64,000 bases of DNA from Oryzias latipes (taxonomy: Eukaryota > Chordata > Actinopteri > Beloniformes > Adrianichthyidae). The first letter of the stretch is position 1, and each line of letters begins with the position of its first letter. The stretch covers positions 4,558,433 through 4,622,432 of the forward strand of contig NC_019868.2 of NCBI RefSeq assembly GCF_002234675.1. Direction: 5' to 3'. The position numbers and the translations under genes are program-made. This document shows, in pieces, positions 23,201 to 33,369 of this stretch. The notes beneath the pieces were generated by a model. It was not told where the DNA came from, searched no databases, and saw only the letters and a program-made list of their open reading frames with translations.

Positions 23201-23426
23201 GGACATGTTCAGAGGAGGGATAGTGGATATATTGGTAGAAGGATGTTGGAGATGGAGCTGCCTGGCCGGAGGGCAAGAGGACGGCCAAAGAGGAGATATA
23301 TGGATGTCTTAACAGAGGACATGAAGTTGGCTAACGTTAGGGTAGAAGATGTTCATGATAGAGTGAGGTGGAAAAGGATGATTCGCTGTGGCGACCCCTG
23401 ATGGGAAAAGCCGAAAGAGAAAGAAG
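20299..23426 (+). mobile_element. Full-length RTE-clade LINE (3.1 kb)
   Basis: Bounded by a perfect 17-bp target duplication. It has a roughly 290-bp 5' region with GGTCCCAAGCCCGGATAAAT and GTCAGGAAGGGCATCCGGCG, one long frame, and a 3' UTR of only about 25 bp (GGGAAAAGCCGAAAGAG, then a short A/G-rich end). A tiny 3' UTR and a single endonuclease-RT polyprotein are hallmarks of the RTE clade; Expander- or Rex3-like subfamilies in fish are possible. The uninterrupted frame and perfect duplication mark it as young. The sense strand is strikingly purine-rich. Confidence 0.92.
20591..23401 (+). CDS. RTE LINE endonuclease-reverse transcriptase, 936 codons
   Basis: The N-terminal apurinic-type endonuclease (residues 1-240) shows LNVGTM, QETRWKG near 38, ADFNGH near 138, STQVDYIL near 205 and QHRMVV near 232. 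The reverse transcriptase starts with KSGKAVGPDDVP near 467, then RPRK-like FMPRKSTTDAIFALR, FVDLEKAYDRVPRE, LHQGSALSPFLFA and the catalytic FADDIV near 686, followed by MKVSRSKTEYM and KYLGSTVQ. The end RWKRMIRCGDP is a family signature. All key catalytic blocks are present. The position equivalent to the usual start is TTG; the first in-frame ATG is 20621, inside the first endonuclease motif. The frame is open from about 20489 with no ATG before 20591, so initiation is uncertain. Confidence 0.92.
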   Translation: MRIGTLNVGTMTGKGRELADMMERRKVDVLCVQETRWKGSKARSIGGGYKLFYHGVDRKRNGVGVILKGEFVNSVLEVKRVSDRMMSLKLEIEGVMVNVVSGYAPQVGCELEVKERFWSELDEVIESFPRGERVVIGADFNGHVGEGNRGDEEVMGRFGVKERNLEGQMVVDFAKRMEMAVVNTYFQKREEHRVTYRSGGRSTQVDYILCRRGHLREVNDCKVVVGESVARQHRMVVCKMTLEVRKKKRGKTEKKTKWWKLQNEETCEEFRQKLRQVLGGQDELPDDWETTAEIIRETGRKVLGVSSGKRKDGKETWWWNEEVQECVQRKRLAKRKWDVERTEEGRQEYKEAQRRVKREVAKAKQKAYDELYDRLDTKEGEKDLYRLARQRDRDGKDVQQIRAIKDRDGKVLTTQESVQKRWKEYFEELMNEENDRERREEDVVVVEQEVAEIGKDEVRKALKRMKSGKAVGPDDVPVEVWKCLGETAVEFLTSLFNRILESEKMPEEWRRSVLVPIFKNKGDMQNCSNYRGIKLMSHTMKLWERVVEARLRKKVEICEQQYGFMPRKSTTDAIFALRMLMEKYRDGQKELHCVFVDLEKAYDRVPREELWYCMRSSGVAEKYVRVVQDMYERSMTVVRCAVGQTEEFKVEVGLHQGSALSPFLFAMLMDRLTDEVRQESPWTMMFADDIVICSESREQVEEQLERWRFALERRGMKVSRSKTEYMCLNDRDQGRSVRLQGAEVKKVQEFKYLGSTVQCDGDCGKEVKRRVQAGWSGWRKVSGVLCDRRVPARLKGKVYKTVVRPALLYGLETVAVRQRQEAEMEVAEMKMLRFSLGVTRLDRIRNEYIRGTAHVACVSDKVREARLRWFGHVQRRDSGYIGRRMLEMELPGRRARGRPKRRYMDVLTEDMKLANVRVEDVHDRVRWKRMIRCGDP

Positions 23427-23443
23427 ATGCAGAGGAACAAGCA
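23427..23443 (+). repeat. 3' target-site duplication of the RTE LINE
   Basis: Identical to 20282-20298. Confidence 0.9.
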
Positions 23444-23694
23444 CTGATAGTTTGGGCGTAGCAGTTCATTTGAACAGCGATTCCATTTGTGGTTGATGAT
23501 ACAACTCATAGTGTTTCAAGGTTCTGTCTTAAGGATCCAATGTCCAAAGTGTTTCCCCACACTGTGCTGTAATTATGGATTGATCTTTTTTTGCTGACAT
23601 CACATGTCTGTTGTCCGCTGTGATAGTTTTTAAAACGATCATCCTACCATGTCTCAATCCAAATGGTGTTTGACATTATCGACATATCTGATTT

Positions 23695-23990
23695 CCTTTC
23701 AATTCAATTCAATTTTATTTCTGTAGCCCAAAATCACAACAACAGTCGTGTCAATGGGCTTTGTACCGCTACTTGTAAAGTAAACATGACATCATAAGGA
23801 TGAATACATTGAATTCAATGGGGAAATTCTAAACTGAACTAAACAGACTAAACTGAACGGGGCATCCCGGCCCAGACCCTCCTTTCTCAGTAAGGAAAAA
23901 CTGCTAACACACCTCAGGGGTGTCCACATGAAGGAGGGACCCCCCCCCAGTAATGATTCTTTAATGGTATATGTCAATTCGATTAACAAC
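23695..23990 (+). repeat. Dispersed repeat family B, copy 1
   Basis: Begins with AATTCAATTCAATTTTATTT and AGCCCAAAATCACAACAACAG, and ends with GGGGTGTCCACATGAAGGAG followed by a C run. A common fish repeat. An opposite-strand partial copy lies at 48340-48560. Confidence 0.65.
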
Positions 23991-23999
23991 TTGCCTCAG

Positions 24000-25630
24000 A
24001 CATATTGATCTGGTAGGAAGATAAATCGATTGTCCATTTTTCATTTCATCTGGATTATTAGACCAAGTGTAGAAAATGTTCTGGCATTTGTGTTCTTTGA
24101 GACCGCTTTTGTTGTGAACCGGATCTAAACAGATAAAGTGGAATGGGGGGGGGGGGGGTCATCTTTATTAACCTTCACAAGGTTGCTATCCTCCTTTGAT
24201 TCAGGGCCACAGAAGCTGCAGCAGGAAGCTGTGGATTCTTCAGTGCAGAGCTGTCCCTGTCCTCGCTCAATCTACACCCCCCCCCCCCCCACACACACAC
24301 ACACACAAAAAGAAAAGCCCAAATTTAGAAGAAAAATGAACAGTCAAACTTCGCTGAGACGCCATGGCCTCTTCATTTCTCACTCCGATCTTTCCACTCC
24401 CCCTTTGCCCCCCTTCATTCTACCCCCCCTCCACTAAAACTCTTCCGTTCCTGTTAAGTCCACTTCCCCTCTCCTCCTGTCTTTGCTCTGATTCTGTGTC
24501 TGCTGACATGCTTCCACGTCACTGTTTATCCTGCTCTTCTCCTTCATCTGTGGCCAATCAGTCAGGTCTGAAGGGGGGGGCTTCCTAGCAGCCAGGCCCA
24601 CCCTGCAGCGACCATACAAGGTAAGAGTGGAGAGTCCAGCCGGTCTGCTTCATAAATCAGAGTCCTGCGTGGGGCGAAGCTTCACTGAGCATCTCCTCAT
24701 CCTCCGCTGTAGATGGAGATCTTTCGGTGTGAAGCCGGCGCTGTTTCCGCAGAAGGTAGGTCTGCAGACTCCACACTCCTCAACACACAGGCTCTCCTCT
24801 TTTTGTCTGAGCACTTTCAGACAGCCTTCCCTCTTGTCTTGTTTGGTTTGCCCCTGTTTTCATGGACCTCCACTATTCCTGGTCCGACAATACATAGACG
24901 GGTTTTTTAATCAGTTTCTGACATAAAGAATAACTCTTAAAGCATCTGGATGACAGAATAATGGTGGTTCTGGATGGACTATGTAGACAAAAAGCTGTGG
25001 TCCTCTGGGCAGAATGGCAGATCCGTCCTGATGAAGCAGAAGTGACGAGCAGGATCCATTGAAGGGTGACGTTCATGGAGTCAGGGAGGTTCTGCTGCGT
25101 GAAGAGAGCCAGCTGATGGTTCTGTGAGAGCATGGAGGCAAAGGAAGTCTGTGTTTGTTGACAGAGCTGGATGTGCTGGAACTCTCTCAGCTGGACAGAC
25201 TTTCACATAACCCTCGACAGCAGCAGTTCCCCCCAGAGACCCAGAGGGGCAGTTACCAGCCGGGTTCTCACGTTAAGGAGGGGTGGGGGGTGGGGGTGGG
25301 GGGAGTGAAGGGTTAAGGTCACAGGATGTGGAGGATGAAGAGGCAGAGGTTCTGTAAACCCAGAGTTCATAATGATGAAGGGCTCTGAGTGGTCAGAAGA
25401 CTCCATGTGACACTGCTCTCCGTCTGTAATCAATCCAAAGCTCCTCCAGCAGGAAACTTCACGTGGAGCGGGAGAGCTTCTGCTGACGCTCTGCTGGTCT
25501 GTGTCTCCAGCTGTGGATCCACGGAAGCATTTAAGTCCAGATGAGAACTGTGCATGGAGCTTATTTCCTGTTAGATGTCGATCAGAAAACAGAAAATTTT
25601 GTTTTTTTAAACCCCAGTGAGTCAGTGGTC
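24000..25630. other. Intergenic; simple repeats only
   Basis: Contains a G run near 24146-24158, a C run followed by (AC)n at 24279-24306, and a G/T-rich stretch at 25278-25303. Short open frames on both strands show no family match and no consistent splice-site arrangement, so I call no gene. Confidence 0.35.
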
Positions 25631-25639
25631 CTATGAGGG

Positions 25640-25815
25640 GTCTTTAGTGCTGGTCCTGCAGATCTAGGTCTGGCTAGTTTTCCAGACATTCACCTCTTAT
25701 CTGCTGCTACCTGGATCAGGTGTTTGGACAATCAAAACCGTGAATCACCTGATCCAGCAGTGAGTGGGATGAAACAAGGGGTTTGGACCTTGAGGACCAG
25801 GGTTCACTGCCATTT
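25640..25815 (+). repeat. Degenerate hAT-MITE-like repeat
   Basis: GTGCTGGTCCTGCAGATC at one end and TTGAGGACCAGGGTTCACTG at the other are imperfectly inverted. Inside, GATCAGGTGTTTGG and its inverted partner around 25742-25756 (AATCACCTGATCCAGC) resemble a common fish hAT-type MITE. No clear target duplication. Confidence 0.45.
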
Positions 25816-26919
25816 TTCTATGACAGCATGGACTTTCTGAAGTGGAACTTGAGGAGTCTTTTTCAGGAGGTGAGAAATCTCTGTGCTCAGGAAGTGATCA
25901 GCTCCTCTGCGCGTTCAAAAATGTGAAAGAGCCTTCCACAGGGCTGGCTTTTAGAGCCATTCACGCTGATTCCAGATCTTCTTACAGAGGAACAGTGAAA
26001 GAGGAGCTTCACAGAAAATTGTCCTCATTTTCCTTTCCAGGTTTGAAGAGCATCTCTCTTCTGTGTCAGATGATGGCTGCAGGTGTGATTCTGCTCCTTG
26101 CCTCTTGTGTCTTCATTCACTGTTGGTTTTCTGGTTCAATCGCAGCGTTATGCTAAACCAAGAGCCAGCTGTCCTCACATGACTGTTGACTTCTTCATTT
26201 AACCGAAATGATTTTATTGTGTGTTTCCTCGTTTCTGCAGAGGGAGCTGTCCCGTGGAATGAAGATGATGGCCAGACGGAGAACGTTGCAGAGAGTTCCT
26301 GAGGACCTTTGGAGCCCAGAGGAAGCAGACTTCAGTCCATATTAGGTAATGTTTGTGTCCGACCGCTGTCACAGTCTGAACACAGACGATGGCCGAGAGC
26401 TCTGAGTTCATGCTCAGTGACGTGACGGCGTCCGCCTGGGCCATCGCTTCAGACTGCAGGATTTTGGAAACAGCAGTTCTCTAAACATCTGATTTGGTTT
26501 GCGGAAAATGTGTGAGGGCCAACCATTCAGTCTGCATTCTTTGAACTTTTACAATAACGTTAAATGCAAACGAATTATTTAATGGAAATTGCAATGGGAT
26601 ACTTCACATAAAACAGAAATACATCTAAATACATTTTCACTCAATGTAATGCGAATTTTGTATCTGAAGAATACAGTCAGTGTGGAGGAAAAAAACTTTT
26701 ATCAATGTTAAATCTGTGTTCACATACATAGTATTCATTATTAAATGCTCACTGTAGACTTTTAGGAGCAAATGTGAACAGGTAAATAAAATTCTTGTGT
26801 TCAAATGAACACATACTTTTTTTAAATTTGTTCATTTTGTTTACAGTCGACATTTTAGAAATGAGCTAGAAAGTGTCACAGAGGGAACCTGTGACAGTGC
26901 TGCCACCGGTTTACAATAA

Positions 26920-27114
26920 CCCTTGTGCTATCTTGTGGGGTCCAGATGACCCCACCCTTACTTTGACGTGTTCTCCCTACCATGACAAAGGTGGATAAAG
27001 GTGGAAAGATTTCATGTAATCCATGGACACCAGTGAAGATCACAAATCATTGAAGAAAAAAGGTTCAGAGCACTGTCTAGTGGGGTCATCTAATAGCACA
27101 AGATAGCAGAAGGG
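26920..27114 (-). mobile_element. Short MITE family N, copy 1
   Basis: The outer ends CCCTTGTGCTATC and GATAGCAGAAGGG are inverted. The flanks ATAA (26916-26919) and ATAA (27115-27118) are identical. The interior shares a GGTGGATAAAGGTGGAAAG block and a CACTGTCTAGTGGG block with three other copies (37077, 52604, 53690). CCC...GGG ends next to a TAA-type site suggest a piggyBac- or Harbinger-like origin. Confidence 0.85.
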
Positions 27115-27124
27115 ATAACCGAAT

Positions 27125-28590
27125 TTGGCCAAACACAATCAAGAATTTGTAAAGACAGTTTTTAGAAAGCGCTGGGGGCGCGTATTGTGTATTTTATGAT
27201 AGAAACCAGCGGGCTGGTAGAAATCTGAATGCAGCCCACATTTGGCCCTTTGGGGACCCAGTCCAGCTCAGCTTCAGACTCAGTCCATTTGGATTTTCCT
27301 GCTGAGTGATGCTGATGTCCGTGCTAGTATAAAGTCCTGTGGGTGCTAATCTGCAACTTTTGAAGTTTTGATGTTGTTTTGTTGATCAGCTGAGGCCAGC
27401 TTTGTCACAGCAGCAAACCAAAATCCCAAGTCTCATCGGCAACTTGTTCTCTGTTAAGTTTTTGTGCAGTTTTGGAACAAAGTGATCTATGGAACTAGTC
27501 TGAGGTTCTTCTCACGGTTTCACAATAAGCATATATACACACAGAGAGACCCACACACATTTGCACACACATACATTTGCATCAAATCTGCTTCTGCTTC
27601 CATGATCGCTCAGGTCTTGCTGCGTGTCACTGACAAACCCTCCATCTCTCTGAACTAAACCCAGACTTCGTCCTGACTATGATGGAGATGAAGGAGATGC
27701 GGCGCATTTATGGTATTGGAAGCGGTTTTGGGGGGGGGGGACATCCCTGAGCTGCAGCTTTTCATCCTAACCCTAACCAAAGAGCAGCTCCTGCTTCTTA
27801 ATAAGGACTTGTTTGTGTGAAGCAGCAGGACAGGAGCTGAAGACCTCTTCTGCCCACCCCCACTCTCCCCTCTCCGCTGTGGCTTGAAAAGGGAATGAAT
27901 GCAGAAAGCTGGAAGCAGCAAGGGCAGATGTGTGTGTGAGAGCGTATTAGGGGGGTGGGAGCCTATCAGTGGGAGCGATCGCAGACTGGAGGAGGGAATG
28001 TTTATCCAGCGCAGCCATCCTATTTTCCATGCTCTGAAAACACTAAAGTTGCCTTATAAGGATAAAACGGAACGCTGCAGCCCAGAAGACTCCTAGAATG
28101 AAAAAGTCAGAAAGTCTGCCCCCACCCGAGTCTTCTTTTTTATGTTCTCCCCTGACATGACTCCTCTGGTTTCTCCTCAGACACATTCTGTAACTCACAG
28201 GATGAATAAGTGCAACCCTCTACACTGCAGGTGAGACGTCGCCCCCTGCTGTTAGAACAAGGTCGCCTCTGCCCCTGCTTGACATAACTCATATCTCTAC
28301 ATTTTGTGCACATGTGCATGCCCAGGAGAAACTTACGACCGCACTGACACTCTGCTCATACATCCACCGCAGAAGGCGGGGCATGAGCATGACCGGAAGC
28401 TGATGCTATGAAGCTCAGCTGGGAGTTCAAAGCATATCCTGTTTATACTGATAATGTTTGTGCAGGCCTCCCTCCTCCCACACACAGTCACACATGCACA
28501 AAGGAGAACATGTGAATGTTGGGCCATATGAAAAGGCAATGTAGCATGAGGAGACGCTGTTCTAAACGTTCTCCCTGACAAAAGAACCCC
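27125..28590. other. Intergenic; nothing recognised
   Basis: Unique-looking sequence with a G run near 27731-27740 and no recognised exon or repeat. A GC-richer patch at 27840-28100 has no supporting gene. Confidence 0.35.
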
Positions 28591-28604
28591 TGCTGGAAAG
28601 AACA

Positions 28605-28870
28605 CCTGCATGCGTGCTTAAATGAACACCTGCATACACACCTGCATGCATGCTTGAATGAACACCTGCATACATGCTTGAATGAACCCCTGCATGCATG
28701 CTTGAATCAACACCTGCATGCATGCTTGAATCAACACCTGCATGCATGCTTGAATCAACACCTGCATACACACCTGGCTGCACACCTGCATGCACGCTTA
28801 AATGAACACCTGCATGCACACCTGCACGCACACCTGAATCCACACCTGCATAAACACCTGGATGCACAAG
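28605..28870. repeat. Minisatellite, 24-bp unit
   Basis: About eleven units built on AACACCTGCATGCATGCTTG plus a four-base variable end (AATG or AATC). Half-units at the right end read CACACCTGCATG. The unit length is a multiple of three, so both strands stay open (histidine/leucine-rich one way, alanine/glycine/valine-rich the other); these are not genes. Confidence 0.85.
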
Positions 28871-28939
28871 CTCCTATCACCAGCATTATAACCTGCAAGC
28901 ATACGTGTATGAACACCTGAAGGCACACCTTGTTAAAAC

Positions 28940-30595
28940 CTGGATGCACACTTGCAGCATAAGCATATACATTAAACATCTGCATAAACACCTGCATCTG
29001 GTTGAATGCTTTAATAGACACATGCACACAAAATAAACATCTGCATGAACGGCTTTTATAGGTTCAGGAGCTCAAAACAGTCTGAACAAAGACTATTATG
29101 TAGCCTGCTTTGAGTGCAGATCCAGTCTGAAACTCTCTGATGTGTTCAGGTCCACCTACAAGGATGTCCTGTGGTTCTGGTCCATCTCTGCTGCCCATGG
29201 TGCAGTGCTGCATCTCTGGTCAGTTGATAGTCTGAGATGAAGCACTGTAGCTCGGGACGGAGGGCAGGAGTCTCAGTCTGAGCAAATCCAGAGCCCCTAT
29301 CTGCCTTCAAGACCAGAGGGAGACTTCAGTCAAGATCTCTGTGAACCTGAACCTGGTGGCTGATCAAGGTCTTTTCTCCTCCTCTCTCCTGGGGTCCAGT
29401 TTTCCCAGGAATCCCTTGGGCTGTCAAAAAAGGGGATTCCTGGAAATACTGATCTTGGGGGTGGGGCTTATCCTAACCTCCATGTGGTTGTCAGGAAGCT
29501 GACAGCTGGAGAAGAAGATCCACACAGAAGTCAGGTGACCACCTCAAGAGGGAAGTTCCACTGGTTTGCTGCAGAGTAATTTCAAGATTTCTGAGAGGAA
29601 AATAAAAATAAAAGCTGATTTTAAAAACCGTGTCTGAAGTCTGAACTGAAAAAGTTAGAATGCAAGCTCTCAGGTGATTTATTTTCCCTGAAGTCTGATC
29701 AAGTTAGAACATTTCCTCATCAGTTCCTTTTTACCGATCATTAATCAGCCTTTAGGACTGCTGCTCATTCATCCTTTGACGCCTGAATTTATTTCCAGCT
29801 ATGAAAACAAATTGCATATGCTTTTACTTTATGTAAATGCTACCTTAAGGTAAGGCTGGAGCGAAAGCGGTTTGATACATGTTTGCATCAGACATCGTTA
29901 AGGGGTTAACATTTATGGGTCTCTACATAGACCCTCCCAGCGGCTGAGGGCATGCTTCACCTCTCAGCTTCCCTGCCCTCTGGTCGGCCTCCTGCGGGTT
30001 TGCCTGTGCAGCTTCTGCTCTGCACAGCAGGGCATCTGTGGCTTTTGCTCCTACCCCCAAAGCATTCTTTCTTCAATGACTCTTTACAACCATTCAGTGG
30101 CAGTTCGCAAGGTGGGATCGAACACCTTGCAACCTTCGCAAAAACAAAACAAAAAAATACAAAAAAATTAAGAAAAACAGTCTGTGGATACATTTCAGCA
30201 TTCCAAATATAATTATTACATAGTTTAGCAGTCTTAATGTCACACAACACTATAATTTATTTTCCTATATTTCTGTATTTTGCCCCATATCCTTTGTTTG
30301 TAAGCATATTTGAACATTTTGATATTATTTCATTGTCTTTGTTTTGGATCCAAGCTGTTCCTGATTTTTGGTCCGCACATGGTGAAAGGAAATCTTCTTC
30401 ATGCTACTGGTAGCTTAAAGTTTCAGATTCCTTTTACTTCAGGGGTATTTTCTTTGATTATATATAACTTCTGAATATTGTCTGTCAGTAAAAAATTAAA
30501 TGCCTTATACGTTGTTAGCATTTTCTGATATTGTATCAAATCCTGTAATTTTATTCATTTGAATAGTATAAAAAGTTGTTAAATACCCTGCTGTG
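28940..30595. other. Intergenic; nothing recognised
   Basis: No exon or repeat family identified. A short inverted pair around 29403-29442 (CCAGGAATCCC / GGGATTCCTGG) and an A-rich patch near 30145-30175 are the only features of note. Confidence 0.35.
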
Positions 30596-30600
30596 TGTAT

Positions 30601-30815
30601 GATCCTGGGGTTTTCTCTGGGGACTTCGGCTTCCTCCCACCAAAACATGCTTCATAGGTTCATTGTTTCCTCTAAATTGTCCATAGGTGTTAATATGAAT
30701 GTTCATGATCAGTGTGTGATTTGTGGCCCTGCGACCCACGGGTGGCCGGGATAGGCTCCAGCAGCACTGTGACCTCGAAATTAAACAAACGGATTAGAAG
30801 ATGAAAAATGAATGA
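30601..30815 (+). repeat. Family C repeat, copy
   Basis: GGCTTCCTCCCACCAAAACATG, then TAAATTGTCCATAGGTGT, CCCTGCGACCCACGGG, GGGATAGGCTCCAGCAGC and GGATTAGAAGATG are the ordered blocks of a very common teleost repeat. Confidence 0.7.
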
Positions 30816-31068
30816 GAATAACCTTAAACTGTAATATTTATGCCAGAAAACCTAATAAAAATAACATTTGATTAAAATATAGTAACTGAATGAAGAACTT
30901 TAGATCGCCCTGCCTCCCCCCTGGAAATGCTGACTGGCATTGAATTATCCCACAATTTTTGCGAGGGGGATTTGAAAACGAAAATGCAATTCCCTCTTTG
31001 CATTTTCGCTTTAATTATGTCACAGAATGTACGATGTAGAAGTAGAAAAAGAAAAAGCATGTAGGAGG

Positions 31069-31674
31069 GTTGATTTTTTATTTTACTTTTGAGTCATTTG
31101 ATGCAGTTACATTGTTAGAATGAAAAAGCATTTCTGTTAATCCATTTTAATGTTCAAATTAGACATTTCTAAATGAAGTTTGCTACACATTTACCAGAAG
31201 ACTTTTTGAAAATGAGATGTCAAAAACCATTTTCTTTAACATTTTAATTACCAGTAAGTGACAAAATGAGCGGTGTTGAAGTAGAGCGGCTGGGTAGCTC
31301 GGTTGGTAAGGTGGAATCCAGAGTTCAATTCCCGGAGGGGAATGAGCAATGGCACTGGGGGCAATTACCATATCAATGGCGAGCAATTAACATCACTCAG
31401 TGAGGGTTCTTAGGCAAGACCCTTAATGCTACTGCCTCCCGAGCGCGGTTTGGCTGCAGCTCACAGCTCCCACAGGGGATGGGTCAAATGCGGAGAAGAA
31501 TTTCCCCATTGTGGGATGAATAAAGTATCAATTATTATTATTATTAGTATTAGAAAAGGGAAAAAGTCGTTGGCAGATTGCTTTTTCTTTTTAGTTTTGA
31601 GTCAACAAATGCAGCTTCATTTTGAAAATGAAAAATCGTTTCTGGTTTTGACTTTTATTTTTTAATTATGCTAC
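31069..31674 (+). repeat. Repeat D, copy 1, interrupted by a SINE
   Basis: Sequence rich in GAAAAAGC and TTTTGAGTCA motifs that matches, as a reverse complement, 33874-34195. Without the SINE at 31287-31553 the two align almost end to end. An internal direct repetition of about 250 bp extends left to about 30990. Confidence 0.75.
31287..31553 (+). mobile_element. tRNA-derived SINE
   Basis: The head is tRNA-like with an A-box-like TAGCTCGGTTGG (31295-31306) and a B-box-like GTTCAATTCCC (31323-31333). A central body with GGTTCTTAGGCAAGACCC follows, and a tail reading TTTCCCCATTGTGGGATGAA then TAAAGTATCAATTATTATTA. The matching empty site in the inverted copy of repeat D at about 34000 confirms it as an insertion. 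Confidence 0.85.
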
Positions 31675-31679
31675 AGAAA

Positions 31680-32620
31680 TGCTTCCACAGAACTGTGGTT
31701 TGTCTCAAAGGATAAAAAGTGTAATTTTTGGTCCAAATCATTGGGTATTAGCACCATCTACTGGCCATAACTTTCAACTACACTACAGGATCAGCAAAGG
31801 AATTTGGTCACGACTTTTAAAGAGGGTCTGACTCCTAAAGTGTTGTGTTCTGATAACAGATCGAATGACGAAATGTTAATAATATTAAAAGAGAAATTCA
31901 TCAGAAATAACATCAATTCCTGATTTATACCTGCTTGAGTTCTATGGGATAACAGCCGCTTTTAAAAAACATTAACTACCCACCATCATTGTGAGTTCTG
32001 TTAATGTGGAAATAAAACTGGGAACCTGACAGCTCCTGCAGACTGAACCACGATTAGCTTGAAATGGTCATCTTAGTCAGGAGCGTCTTCCCTCTGCAGC
32101 AGGCACTCTCACGTTTTGAGAAATCTGGTGGAGACTAAGCTTCTCTGCACAGAGTTTACTTTATGCAGCTGAGATTATCACCATTCGTTCAGTTTGTATC
32201 TGGTTTCATGTTTGGGATGTAAAACCAGCTGCAGCAGCTGCAGCATTTGGTAATACATTGTTGCATAAAACAGCAGTTTTTGATGCCAAATTCTTGCCTC
32301 ACTTCACAGTTTTCACAGAAACCTGACTAAAGATTGTCTATTTTTTGGAGTGTGTCTTTAAGGGGGTGTGCACAAGCCTGTCTCACAGGAAAATTTTCTT
32401 CCTAAGAAACCCAGCCTGACCTCAGAACCAGGGACGGCCCAGAAAACTGACAGAAATCCAGCACATTTACAGAAAATCTTAACGTAATCCGTTATAAAAA
32501 CACAAAAGTTTCAAAACAACTGAATTATTTTGGGTTCTCACAAGAACTGTAGCAGAAGAAATCTAACTGGAAATTAATTTCCAGCTGTGAAACACAAAGT
32601 CCATTGATATTCCGTTCCTC
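31680..32620. other. Intergenic; nothing recognised
   Basis: No exon or family recognised. Contains a short CAGCTGCAGCAGCTGCAGC stretch near 32227. Confidence 0.35.
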
Positions 32621-32629
32621 CTTGATGCA

Positions 32630-32885
32630 TGCAGGGTCATGGGATTTGCTGATGACTATCGCAGCTGCTTTAGAGTGAAGGCGGGGTACACCCTGGACGG
32701 TCCTTTAATCCATCACAGGGGACACACCCACACATAAGCACACACACTCGTGGAAAACAAAGCCACAAATCAACCAATGAAGCAAACTGTTGGAAGGGCC
32801 TGGAGAAAATCAAACTACAGAAAGCACCCAGCTGGGATTCAGACCGCAAGTAACAGTGCTGACCACTACACCACCATGCTGCCTA
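32630..32885 (-). repeat. Family C SINE-like repeat with tRNA-like head
   Basis: On the minus strand the copy starts with a tRNA-like head (GGTGGTGTAGTGGTCAGCAC, then CTGAATCCCAGCTGG). It continues with TTTGATTTTCTCCAGG, CCTGTGATGGATTAAAGGAC, CCAGGGTGTACCCCGCC, and ends near CCATGACCCTGCATGC. Confidence 0.65.
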
Positions 32886-32929
32886 ATCAAAACGTCACAC
32901 ATAGAGCTGTTGACCTCTGATTGGATGTG

Positions 32930-33115
32930 TGGAAGTGTCCTTGGGCATGAGACTGAAGCCCACATTGCTCCTGATGGTCACAGGTTGGCACCAGTGTTTG
33001 TCAGTGAGCCGCCATCAGTCTATGCGTGTGTGTGAATGGAAATGTGACTGCAAAGCGCTTTGGGCCTTCTAAGATAGTAAAGCGCTGTAAAAGTACACGC
33101 CAATTACTATTTACT
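32930..33115 (+). repeat. SINE family E, body and tail
   Basis: GTGTCCTTGGGCATGAGACT, AGCCCACATTGCTCC, then GTGTGTGAATGGAAATGTGA and AAAGCGCTTTGGGCC with an AAGCGCTGTAAAAGTACA tail. This is the standard order of a common fish SINE. Confidence 0.7.
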
Positions 33116-33299
33116 TGTTAGAAATGATCACAATTCAATCATGACTGGTTAGTAAGATGGATAAACGTATTTTAACAAAATAATCATTGATAATGTAATG
33201 TTAATAATGTAATTAGATTACTTTACTGTTGAAGTTTGTGTCCTAGGGTGTGTGGGTTTAAAACCCCCTTTTCTCTGGGCGTTCCCAACACATGGTACA

Positions 33300-33369
33300 T
33301 CCCCGCACGCCCCGCCCCCAGACCTTATTTAGCAGCCCGCTGCATGGTGCAGCCTGAGAGGCAGACAGC
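33300..33369 (+). promoter_or_regulatory. Probable core promoter / 5' UTR of ENPP6
   Basis: A TTATTTA element at 33326-33332 lies 37 bp before the ATG in a GC-rich stretch starting near 33300. If it is a TATA-like box the leader is very short, so the true start may differ. Supported only by position. Confidence 0.35.

Noticed and set aside
28562-29027. Histidine-rich or valine-rich repeat protein genes on either strand
   Set aside because: They are translations of a 24-bp minisatellite, with no splice context, no conserved domain and mutually overlapping frames on both strands.
29403-29442. Short inverted repeat CCAGGAATCCC / GGGATTCCTGG as a hairpin RNA or terminator
   Set aside because: Eleven-base arms with a long loop are common by chance in this much sequence, and no transcript context supports a function.
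31287-31340. Functional tRNA gene
   Set aside because: A- and B-box-like segments are present, but the body continues into a SINE with an AT-rich tail and the cloverleaf is not maintained.
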